Positions 43,886 through 51,163 of a stretch of DNA of 64,000 bases are shown here, one piece after another. Source of the DNA: Lysobacterales bacterium. Its GTDB lineage: Bacteria > Pseudomonadota > Gammaproteobacteria > Xanthomonadales > SZUA-5. The notes beneath the pieces were generated by a model. It saw only the letters and a program-made list of their open reading frames with translations. It ran no database searches and was not told the origin of the DNA. Position 1 is the first letter of the stretch; each line of letters begins with the position of its first letter. The stretch lies in the NCBI GenBank assembly GCA_022841325.1, contig JALHRS010000026.1:1-64000 (forward strand), written 5' to 3'. A program made the position numbers and the translations under genes.

Positions 43886-44743
43886 CTAGTCCGGTGCTGG
43901 CGTACGAGGAGCCAGACCCGGTCGCAGCAGCTTCAGCGCGCGGGCGTCGTTGCGTTTGGCCAGTCCCCGGCGCCGCGACTGCACCTGGGCACGCAAGTTC
44001 AGTCGGGTACGCTCGGGCAATCCCAGTTGCCCCAGCACCCGTGAAACCAGCGCCAGATCGTTTTCGTCGCCCAGGCTCTGGGCCAGCCGCTTCAGGGCAT
44101 TGCTCGGCGGCGCCAGCTGACGTTGCTCCAGCAGCTGGCATTGCAACAGCAGGATCCGGACTCTGCCGCGCCATTCATGACGCGACGCGGCGGCATGCCT
44201 GCCGGCATTCTGGCGTCGGCCGCGGCAGGCACGGCGGAAGGAACGCTTCAGGGCGCGGCCGATTTCGGCCTGGTCGAGGCCATCCAGCGGCCAGGACGCA
44301 CAATCATCGCGCAGCTCAAGCAGGCCTTGCAGCAGGCACTGCCAGGCGCGCCCCTGCCGTGGAATCCGGGTCCAGCGTCGCTCCAGGGCTGCGGTCAACC
44401 GCGAGCGCGCCTGGGTCAGGGCGCTGCGCATGCTGCCGATGCCCCGGCTCTTGCGCAGCCGGTCCAGGGCCTCGATGCGCGAGGCGCCATCACGCAACGG
44501 TCCGAGCGTGCGTCGCAGCGCGCGCAGCCGGGCGTCAGCCTCGGCCAGTGTGCGTCGTCGCCAGGGATCGCCCAGGCGCAGCCAGGCGCGTACCCGGCGC
44601 ACGCATTTGCGGGCCTCGTGTACGGCTTCATTGCGGTCGCGGCCGGGATCGGAGAGCAGGTCCAGGGCCTGCTGCAGCTGGTCGGCGCAGGCCCGACGCA
44701 TGAAGGCACACAGCGAGATCTGGTCGTGATCGGCGGTGACCAT
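43886..44743 (-). CDS. CHAD domain protein
   Basis: A 285-residue, Arg-rich, all-helical protein of the CHAD family, with VHEARKCVRRVRAWLRL near residue 40 (the conserved His and basic residues) and a second helical half ending in RNDARALKLLRPGL. CHAD domains bind inorganic polyphosphate and often accompany polyphosphate granules or CYTH enzymes. Here there is no CYTH domain. It ends 9 bases after the dusA stop on the same strand and may be co-transcribed. Confidence 0.85.
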   Translation of the reverse strand: MVTADHDQISLCAFMRRACADQLQQALDLLSDPGRDRNEAVHEARKCVRRVRAWLRLGDPWRRRTLAEADARLRALRRTLGPLRDGASRIEALDRLRKSRGIGSMRSALTQARSRLTAALERRWTRIPRQGRAWQCLLQGLLELRDDCASWPLDGLDQAEIGRALKRSFRRACRGRRQNAGRHAAASRHEWRGRVRILLLQCQLLEQRQLAPPSNALKRLAQSLGDENDLALVSRVLGQLGLPERTRLNLRAQVQSRRRGLAKRNDARALKLLRPGLAPRTPAPD

Positions 44744-44752
44744 GGCCCGGGC

Positions 44753-45739
44753 TCAGGCCGCTTGCCGCTCGACACAGGCCAGAGCCTGGTCAAGCACGAC
44801 GATACCGGTGCCGGGGCGAGCCTCCGACAAGGTCCGCCGGAAGGCGCGCGCACCGGGCGCGCCCTGGTACAGACCGAGCAGATGGCGCGCGATATGTCGT
44901 ACTTCGCCGCCGGCGGCCAGATGCGCGGCGATGTAGGGGCGCATCCGGTCCAGTATCTGCGCCCGCGATGGCGCCGCCCTTGGCCGCGCAAACAGGCTCT
45001 GCTGCCAGGCGCTCAGCAGGTAGGGCTCGTGATAGGCCGCGCGCCCGATCATCACGCCATCGAGAGTTTCAAGCGCGGCCTGGATGTCGGCGGAGTCGCG
45101 CAGACCGCCATTCAGGACCACGGTCAGCTCTGGCCGATCGGCCTTCAGCCGCAGTACCCGGCCATAGTCCAGCGGCGGTATCTCGCGGTTTTCCCGGGGC
45201 GACAGGCCGTTCAGCCAGGCCTTGCGCGCGTGCACGATGAACACCGAGCAACCGGCTGCGGCCACGGTATCGATGAAGCGCCGGAAGAAGGCCTCATCCT
45301 CGTGTTCATCGACCCCCAGCCGGCATTTGACGGTCACCGGGATGTGCGCCGGCACCACCGCGCGCATCGCCGCCACGCCCTCGGCCACCAGCGCCGGCTC
45401 CAGCATCAGGCAGGCGCCGAAGCGCCCCGACTGCACCCGATCCGAAGGACAGCCGCAATTGAGGTTGATCTCGTCATAGCCAGACTCGACGCCGATCCGC
45501 GCCGCCTGTGCCAGCAAGGCCGGATCCGATCCGCCCAGCTGCAAGGCCAGCGGATGCTCGGCGGCATCGAAACCCAGCAGCCGCGCGCGATCACCATGAA
45601 TCGCCGCCTGCGCCACCACCATCTCGGTGTACAGCCGCGCGTCCGGTGCCAGCAGCCGGTGGAAATAGCGGCAGTGGCGGTCGGTCCATTCCATCATCGG
45701 GGCAACGCACAGGCGCCAGGGGGAGAGTGCGGTAGTCAT
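44753..45739 (-). CDS. dusA: tRNA-dihydrouridine synthase DusA
   Basis: A 328-residue FMN enzyme that reduces U20/U20a in the tRNA D-loop. Begins MTTALSPWRLCVAPMMEWTD; INLNCGCPSDRVQSGRFGAC holds the catalytic Cys; VTVKCRLGVDE, FIVHARKAWLNGLSP and GVMIGRAAYHEPYLL are typical of the DusA subgroup. The start at 45739 fits the family; an open frame goes upstream to 45832. It leads a two-gene block with the CHAD gene. Confidence 0.95.
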   Translation of the reverse strand: MTTALSPWRLCVAPMMEWTDRHCRYFHRLLAPDARLYTEMVVAQAAIHGDRARLLGFDAAEHPLALQLGGSDPALLAQAARIGVESGYDEINLNCGCPSDRVQSGRFGACLMLEPALVAEGVAAMRAVVPAHIPVTVKCRLGVDEHEDEAFFRRFIDTVAAAGCSVFIVHARKAWLNGLSPRENREIPPLDYGRVLRLKADRPELTVVLNGGLRDSADIQAALETLDGVMIGRAAYHEPYLLSAWQQSLFARPRAAPSRAQILDRMRPYIAAHLAAGGEVRHIARHLLGLYQGAPGARAFRRTLSEARPGTGIVVLDQALACVERQAA

Positions 45740-46012
45740 GGTGATGAGTTTACTGCGGCCGGGGTGAAGCCGGTGCTCGGTTGTCTGCAGCCGATGTCCA
45801 CAACGCACGGTCGACGGTGAACAATCTTGCACTTACTCTCGGGCGCCGCGCCGGAACATACTCCAAAGGCCGGTGGCTCACCCCGCCTGGGTGCAACCGG
45901 CAACCTGAAAGCTGGTTGTCCGGGTATTCGAAACCCGATGGTCGCAGGGCGCCGATCCGGCACCCGCGGCGCCAGTCGACCCACCGAACCTGCTCAGAGA
46001 GATGCCCCTGCC

Positions 46013-46384
46013 ATGAGAATGATCCTGCTCCTGATGTCACTTTGCCTGTTGGCCCCTCACGCTGCGCACGCGCAGGCGCCCGGAGACTGGGTGCTCGGCA
46101 AATGGAAGGGTGGCCAATACTGGTTCCCCGGCGTCGTCGAGAAGCGCGCTGGCGACAAGATCACCATCGTCTTCGACGACGGCACGCGCGACACGCTGCC
46201 ACGCAAGCTGGTGCGCAAGTACGACTGGCGTGCCGGCAGCAAGGTCGAGTGCCGCTGGTCTGGTGGTGCCGAGTGGTACGCCGCCAAGATCCAGAACGTC
46301 GAGCAGGACGGTTCCACCCTCCACGTGTTGTACGAAGACGGTGCCCGCGAGAAGACCAGCACCGGCGCTTGCCGGTCGCGCTAG
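46013..46384 (+). CDS. Secreted protein with two Tudor/Agenet-like domains
   Basis: A 123-residue protein with a signal peptide (MRMILLLMSLCLLAPHAAHA). The mature part has two similar beta-barrel repeats of about 45 residues: GDWVLGKWKGGQYWFPGVVE ... VFDDGTRDTLP and GSKVECRWSGGAEWYAAKIQ ... LYEDGAREKTS. Each has the Trp-x-Gly-Gly-x-x-Trp/Tyr and Asp-Gly-x-Arg pattern of Tudor/Agenet-type folds, which in other proteins bind methylated or basic peptides. An export signal on such a protein is unusual. The ligand is unknown. Confidence 0.8.
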   Translation: MRMILLLMSLCLLAPHAAHAQAPGDWVLGKWKGGQYWFPGVVEKRAGDKITIVFDDGTRDTLPRKLVRKYDWRAGSKVECRWSGGAEWYAAKIQNVEQDGSTLHVLYEDGAREKTSTGACRSR

Positions 46385-46519
46385 CCGCATCGCGCCGGGG
46401 AGCTCGGGCCATTCCTTGACCGCAGGCGTTTGACCAGGGTCAACGCAGGAGCTCCTGTTTGGGTGTGGGATTGCAGCTGCAGGGGTCAGTCCACGACCGC
46501 AGGGTTCAGGGAGGCAGCC

Positions 46520-46633
46520 ATGCAGCGCATCTTCGATCGGCGCACTCAGCGCACGCTCGGCCTCATCGACAAGCGAGTGAGAGCCATCGAAGCACCGGGA
46601 GAAGGCTATGAAAACCTGGATTTTGGTCGCTGA
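46520..46633 (+). CDS. Possible 37-residue basic small protein
   Basis: An ATG at 46520 follows a strong AGGGAGG Shine-Dalgarno five bases upstream. The product begins MQRIFDRRTQRTLGLIDKRV and is rich in Arg. Its end overlaps the start of the next gene by 26 bases, so it could couple translation to it. No family is seen. The support is only the ribosome-binding site and position. Confidence 0.35.
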   Translation: MQRIFDRRTQRTLGLIDKRVRAIEAPGEGYENLDFGR

Positions 46634-47042
46634 CAGCGCGCGGGCCCGCCTGTTCGAAACCGGCGCCGTCGACGGTGTCCTGCAGGAAATCGGTGGCTAC
46701 GCCAACCCGCAGGCGCGCACGAAGCCCAGTGATAAAGGCCATGAACGCAAGCCACGGGTACAGGAAAGCGCCAACAGTGCGCGCCACGCCATCGAGCCCC
46801 ATACCGATGCAGCCGACAAGTCGGCGCAATCCTTTGCCCACGGCCTGGCCGAGATTCTGGATCACGGCCGGATCGAGCATGACTACACCCGTCTGCTGTT
46901 GGTGGCACCGCCGCGGTTCCTCGGTCAGCTCAATACCGCCCTCGATGCACAGGTGGCCAAACTGGTGGTGCAGACTGTAGGCAAGGACCTAACCCGAGCC
47001 AGTCCAGCGGAAATCCGGCAGATGCTGGACGCGCATGATTGA
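46608..47042 (+). CDS. Host attachment protein family (Pelota-like fold)
   Basis: A 144-residue protein that starts MKTWILVADSARARLFETGA, the hallmark of the bacterial host-attachment / eRF1-Pelota-like family. A charged, disordered middle (KGHERKPRVQESANSARHAI) and a C-terminal LLLVAPPRFLGQLNTAL follow. Despite the name, function is unsettled; members may bind RNA or ribosomes. GGAGAAGG is placed six bases before the ATG. Confidence 0.88.
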   Translation: MKTWILVADSARARLFETGAVDGVLQEIGGYANPQARTKPSDKGHERKPRVQESANSARHAIEPHTDAADKSAQSFAHGLAEILDHGRIEHDYTRLLLVAPPRFLGQLNTALDAQVAKLVVQTVGKDLTRASPAEIRQMLDAHD

Positions 47043-47077
47043 GGGCAGTTCTGGTCGTCCCTGAGGTCGTGCCCTTG

Positions 47078-47222
47078 TTCGTGCATCAAACAGGGGGCAG
47101 GGACCCAAGCTCGCTGCAAACTCAGAACGTGCGGAGGGGTGGGCCCCCTGCCCCTTGCCCCCCGCCCCTTTTGTATGACCCTGGAATCAATGATTCACGG
47201 CATGTCTTCAGAGAATCTGTAG
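47078..47222. repeat. Dispersed element family E, copy 3
   Basis: GTTCGTGCATCAAACAGGGG, ACCCAAGCTCGCTGCAAACT, GGCCCCCTGCCCCTTGCCC and GGAATCAATGATTCACGGCA align in order with copies at 6008 and 33216. It lies between converging genes. Confidence 0.85.
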
Positions 47223-47242
47223 CCGCCGCGACTCCGCCACCG

Positions 47243-48142
47243 CTACTCCGGCACGGCGCCGGCCTGCCGGCGATCGATACGGCGCTCGCTCCACAGCAGG
47301 AACAGGCCGCTGGCGACGACGATGGCAGCGCCGAGCAGCACGATCGGCTGCGGCAGGGTCTTCCAGATCAGCCAGTCCAGGCCCAGGCCCCAGGCCAGCG
47401 CGGTGTATTCGAAGGGCGCGATCAGTGACGCCTGGCCGCGCTTGAAGGCTTCGGTCAGCGTGAACTGGCCGATGGACCCGGTGACGGCGATGGCCAGCAG
47501 GATCCAGCCGTGGCTGCGCTGTACCGGGACCCAGTCGGAGCCGGTCAGCGCGGTGGCGCCGGCGGCCATGAACAGCATCAGCCAGAACACCATCGACACC
47601 GAGCTGTCGGTGCGGCCCAGTACCCGCGAGGTGATGGCGCTGATTGCATAGCAGATGGTGGCGATCAGCACCGCCAGACCGCCGATGGAGAGCATCTGCT
47701 CGCCCTTGGGCCGCAACACCACCAGCACACCGAGCATGCCGATGGCGATGGCCCACCAGCGGTTGGCCCCGACCCGTTCGCCCAGCAGCGGTGCCGCCAG
47801 CGCCGTGATCAGCAGCGGCGCAAAGAAGAAGATTGCATAGGCCTCGGACAAAGGCAGCGTGCGCAGGGCAAAGGCGAAACTGGCCATCATCAGGATGCCG
47901 ATGACCCCACGCAGCAGGTGCAGTGACCAGCGCACCTGAAACAGCCGCGCCCGCATCCCCAGCACCCCGGCCCACAGCAGCACCACCGGCAGCGAGGCAT
48001 AGGCGCGCAGTGCGGCCACCTGCAGCGGCGGGTAATGCGGCGTCAGCTCCTTCAGGGAAGCATCCATCAGCGCAAAGCTGCCAACGGCGATCACCATCAT
48101 GACTATGCCGCGCAGATTGTCGGCGCGTTGCTCGGGGCTCAT
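47243..48142 (-). CDS. EamA/DMT superfamily transporter
   Basis: A 299-residue inner-membrane protein with ten predicted helices in two EamA repeats of about 140 residues. It starts MSPEQRADNLRGIVMMVIAV; ALRTLPLSEAYAIFFFAPLL and TLTEAFKRGQASLIAPFEYT are the matched repeat signatures. It is probably a metabolite exporter or importer; the substrate cannot be read. The longer frame upstream crosses the GACGGGGCGTGGGA repeats and is rejected. Confidence 0.9.
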   Translation of the reverse strand: MSPEQRADNLRGIVMMVIAVGSFALMDASLKELTPHYPPLQVAALRAYASLPVVLLWAGVLGMRARLFQVRWSLHLLRGVIGILMMASFAFALRTLPLSEAYAIFFFAPLLITALAAPLLGERVGANRWWAIAIGMLGVLVVLRPKGEQMLSIGGLAVLIATICYAISAITSRVLGRTDSSVSMVFWLMLFMAAGATALTGSDWVPVQRSHGWILLAIAVTGSIGQFTLTEAFKRGQASLIAPFEYTALAWGLGLDWLIWKTLPQPIVLLGAAIVVASGLFLLWSERRIDRRQAGAVPE

Positions 48143-48184
48143 CGGGCGGGCTTGCTGGAATCCAGGCTGCGCAGCATAGCGGGT

Positions 48185-48262
48185 GGGGCTGGGGACGGGG
48201 CACGGGAGATGGGGCGCGGGAGACGGGGCGTGGGAGACGGGGCGCGGGACACGGGACGGGAA
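48185..48262. repeat. GGGGCGCGGGAGAC array (period 14)
   Basis: Units such as GGGGCACGGGAGAT, GGGGCGCGGGAGAC and GGGGCGTGGGAGAC follow one another, a double heptamer. Next to it is a partial family G element (48263-48306). Confidence 0.85.
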
Positions 48263-48350
48263 AGCCGGCGTCATTGAGACCCCGGACTTGATCCGGGGGA
48301 AGCAATCCAGAGACTGGGCCGCAATTCCTGGATCGATTGGCCGGCTCTCG

Positions 48351-48417
48351 TAGGTCCAGACTTGTCTGGACGCTTTTCCAGCATGGTGCAAAGAGCGTCC
48401 AGACAAGTCTGGACCCA
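48351..48417. repeat. GTCCAGAC palindrome pair (family B), interrupted by the intron
   Basis: GGTCCAGACTTGTCTGGACG, a spacer with CAGCATGGTGCAAAGA, then GTCCAGACAAGTCTGGACCC and A. The next base begins the group II intron. The other flank of this copy continues at 50339 (CAGAAGCCCC). Confidence 0.92.
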
Positions 48418-50338
48418 GTGCGCTCGCAAGCGCACACCTACAGCGCGGTGGAAGTCCGTGCCGGGGTAAGCCAAGGCCCCGTAGTCGATGGTAACTGCGT
48501 TGCTGCGAGGCGGCGTGGGGAGCAACCGGAGGCGAACTGGCGGTCTGCAGGAGACGAACACGATTCGGCGTGGAACGACGACGAGCCTGCTGGGTCATGG
48601 CGAAGTCTGGAACACACCGGTCACGCTGTGGTTGGCGTGTAAAGCGATGGCTGGGTCGTCCGCGTGGTTGGTGGTGGAACGCTGGGAAGTAGGTGTGGGT
48701 GAAGCGAGGAGACCTGTTGGCCGGGGTGTGGTCGGCAGGAGTCAGAGTCCTGGTAGTACCGTGTCGGCGACGTGGGGGTAGTGGCGCATCGGCGGTGTTT
48801 GATGCGTGTCAGGAGGGACGGACCTCTGCCCGAGTCCCACTGTGTCGTGCGCGAGAGCCGAGGTCAGCATAAACCGCGGGTAGGGAAGCGGGACAGGCGT
48901 GGTGGATGTGGGAGGTTGCGGATGACCGAGAACGCAAGAGAAGTCGCGGAAGTGGCTGCAGAGTCTAAGCAAGCGACGTCGAGCCGGCCTGAGGATTGGG
49001 GCTGGGTAGACCGGAGCATCTGGACCGACCGCATGTTGGCGGCGCTGGGTAACGGCGTCCGAGGAGGCAAGTGGTTCAGTTTGATCGACAAGGTGCATCG
49101 CCCGTCGACGCTACGCGGTGCCTGGGAATCGGTACTGCGCAACCGTGGCGCGGCGGGGATAGATCGGGTGAGTGTGGAGCGCTACGCGGGTCAGATCGAC
49201 CGCTATCTGGGCGAGTTGTCCGAGGCTCTGGCGGGTGGTCGATATCGGCCGCAGGCGGTACGCCGGGTGGAGATACCGAAAGGGAACGGCCAGCTTCGGC
49301 CGCTGGGCATACCGACGGTGAACGATCGGGTGGCGCAGGCGGCGGTGAAGCGGGTGATCGAGCCGATCTTCGAGCGGGAGTTTCTGCCGACGAGCTATGG
49401 ATTTCGCCCGGGGCGCGGGTGCAAGGATGCGCTACGACGGGTGGATGAGTTGCTGCAGGCGGGCTACACGCACGTGGTGGATGCCGATCTGCAAGGGTAC
49501 TTCGACAGCATCCCGCACGATCGGTTGAAGCAGAAGCTGAGTCGGCAGATCGGCGATGGCCGGGTGCTGGCGCTGCTGAATGCGTGGATCGAGCAGGACA
49601 TCGTGCAGGATCTGAAGCGCTGGACGCCGACCAGTGGCACGCCGCAAGGCGCGGTCATCAGTCCGCTGCTGGCGAACTGGTACCTGCATGACCTGGACGT
49701 GCGTCTGGCTGAGTTGGGACTGGAGCTGGTTCGCTACGCGGACGACTTCGTGATTCTGTGCCGGAGTGCCGCAGAGGCGGCATCGGCGCTGGAAGAAGTG
49801 CGCACGTGGGTGGCCGCGAACGGTCTGCAACTGCATCCGGACAAGACGCACGTCGGCAACTGTCTGTTGCCGGGTCAGGGCTTCGAGTTCCTGGGCTATC
49901 GGTTCGAGGCAGGACGTCGGTACATCCGTGCCAAGAGCCTGCGCAAGTTCAAGGACCGCATCCGTCAGGAGACCCGCCGCACAGTGGGTCGCAGTGTCCC
50001 GCAGCTCATCGCCACGCTCAACCCGGTCCTACGCGGCTGGATGGCGTATTTCAAACACGCCTACCACGGGATTTTCCCGCGGCTGGACGGGTTCATCCGT
50101 CGTCGCCTGCGGGCGATCCTGCGCAAGCAGAGCAAGCGCCCGGGAAGAGGCCGCACCCTGGCCGACCATCTGCAGTGGCCCAATGCCTACTTCGCCCAAC
50201 TTGGGCTGTACACCCTAGCCACAGCCCGAGCACAGGCGAGCCAATCCCGATGAGGAAACCACCCGCGGGAGAGCCGTATGCGGGAGAACCGCACGTACGG
50301 TTCGGAGGGCGGGGAGGCGTGAGCCTTCCCGACCCTAT
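48418..50338 (+). mobile_element. Group II intron with intact ORF
   Basis: The intron starts GTGCGCTCGC, a GTGCG-type 5' end, and ends ...GACCCTAT, giving the AY 3' end. Domains I-III occupy 48418-48900, the maturase ORF lies in domain IV, domain V is the hairpin at 50271-50303 (GAGCCGTATGCGGGAGAACC ... TACGGTTC), and domain VI is at about 50308-50334. Both borders are fixed by the empty family B copy at 12609-12720, where GGACCTA and CAGAA are joined directly. The insertion point is just after the palindromic hairpin, as is usual for class C introns; the class was not determined. Confidence 0.9.
48922..50253 (+). CDS. ltrA: Group II intron reverse transcriptase/maturase
   Basis: A 443-residue protein with GGAGG six bases before the ATG. 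Reverse transcriptase motifs include RRVEIPKGNGQLRPLGIPTV, FLPTSYGFRPGRGC, DADLQGYFDSIPHD, GTPQGAVISPLLAN and the active site RYADDFVIL (Tyr-Ala-Asp-Asp near residue 273), then the maturase domain X with LNPVLRGWMAYFKHAY. No HNH endonuclease domain is seen, so it belongs to the endonuclease-free type. It helps splicing and retrohoming of the intron that contains it. All catalytic motifs are intact. Confidence 0.95.
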   Translation: MTENAREVAEVAAESKQATSSRPEDWGWVDRSIWTDRMLAALGNGVRGGKWFSLIDKVHRPSTLRGAWESVLRNRGAAGIDRVSVERYAGQIDRYLGELSEALAGGRYRPQAVRRVEIPKGNGQLRPLGIPTVNDRVAQAAVKRVIEPIFEREFLPTSYGFRPGRGCKDALRRVDELLQAGYTHVVDADLQGYFDSIPHDRLKQKLSRQIGDGRVLALLNAWIEQDIVQDLKRWTPTSGTPQGAVISPLLANWYLHDLDVRLAELGLELVRYADDFVILCRSAAEAASALEEVRTWVAANGLQLHPDKTHVGNCLLPGQGFEFLGYRFEAGRRYIRAKSLRKFKDRIRQETRRTVGRSVPQLIATLNPVLRGWMAYFKHAYHGIFPRLDGFIRRRLRAILRKQSKRPGRGRTLADHLQWPNAYFAQLGLYTLATARAQASQSR

Positions 50339-50364
50339 CAGAAGCCCCATGCCCGTAGCCTTTT

Positions 50365-50428
50365 CCCGTGCCCCGTGCCCCGTGCCCCGTGCCCCGTGCC
50401 CCGTGCCCCGTGCCCCGTGCCCCGTGCC
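50365..50428. repeat. CCCCGTG heptamer array after the intron
   Basis: About nine units of CCCCGTG. It sits 27 bases downstream of the intron 3' end, in the same relative place as the array at 12701 next to the empty target, so the two are one composite repeat. Confidence 0.95.
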
Positions 50429-50437
50429 GCGCTTCCT

Positions 50438-51163
50438 CTACCGCTCCACCGTCAAGGTGCAGAAGCGCGCGTCCTCGGCCGACGCGGCCTGACCGTAATC
50501 CCAGGCTATGGCGCTGACCCGGCCAAGATGGCGCTCGCACAGCGCCTGCAGCTGGGTTGGGGTGTAGGCGCGGATCTGTTCATGGGTGCACAGGGTGCGG
50601 CCATCAAAGGCACCGGGCAGGCGGTAGCGGCGTTCGATCCGGTGGCTGCCGTCATTCACCTGCTGGATGCGCTTGTGGCGTACCAGCCAGCGACCCTGGT
50701 GGCGACGGGCGTAATCGCGCATCCAGCGTCCGTCAGCCAGCTGCGGGCGTGGGATGAAGGCATCGATGATGATCCGCGCCCGCTCCTTCAAGGTCTGGGA
50801 CAGGCCCTCGGCCAGTGCCTGCCAACCGGCCTCGTCGAGCAGATAGGTGACCAGCGAATAGGGCAGCAGCGCCAGCGCGAAATGGCCGCGCAGCGCCAGC
50901 TGGCGCATGTCCATCTGCAGCAGACTGGCCTCGCTGCCGCAGCGGGCCCGTGCCTGCTGCAGCATCGGCAGCGAGCGGTCGATGCCCACGGCCAGCAGGC
51001 CGTCGGCCAGCAGGGCCTGGAGCACGCGGCCGCTGCCGCAGCCCAGCTCCAGCACCGGCCCGGCGGCCAGGCGTGCCTGTTCGAGGTAGTAGCCGACATC
51101 GGGCAGCGCCATGCTGGCACCCATGTCGGCATCGTAGATGGTCGCGATCCGGTCGTAGCTCAC
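50438..51163 (-). CDS. SAM-dependent methyltransferase of the glycan block
   Basis: A 241-residue class I methyltransferase. The GTG at 51163 overlaps the stop of the glycosyltransferase (GTGA) and gives the N-terminus SYDRIATIYDADMGASMALP. It has VLELGCGSGRVLQALLADG, VGIDRSLPMLQQAR and ALLPYSLVTYLL. Such enzymes often methylate a sugar or a small acceptor in surface glycan pathways. It is the last gene of a five-gene minus-strand operon (50438-56748). Confidence 0.85.
   Translation of the reverse strand: MSYDRIATIYDADMGASMALPDVGYYLEQARLAAGPVLELGCGSGRVLQALLADGLLAVGIDRSLPMLQQARARCGSEASLLQMDMRQLALRGHFALALLPYSLVTYLLDEAGWQALAEGLSQTLKERARIIIDAFIPRPQLADGRWMRDYARRHQGRWLVRHKRIQQVNDGSHRIERRYRLPGAFDGRTLCTHEQIRAYTPTQLQALCERHLGRVSAIAWDYGQAASAEDARFCTLTVER

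Noticed and set aside
46430-46520. Upstream extension of the small ORF that ends at 46633
   Set aside because: No ribosome-binding site precedes 46430. The AGGGAGG at 46508-46514 points to the start at 46520 instead.
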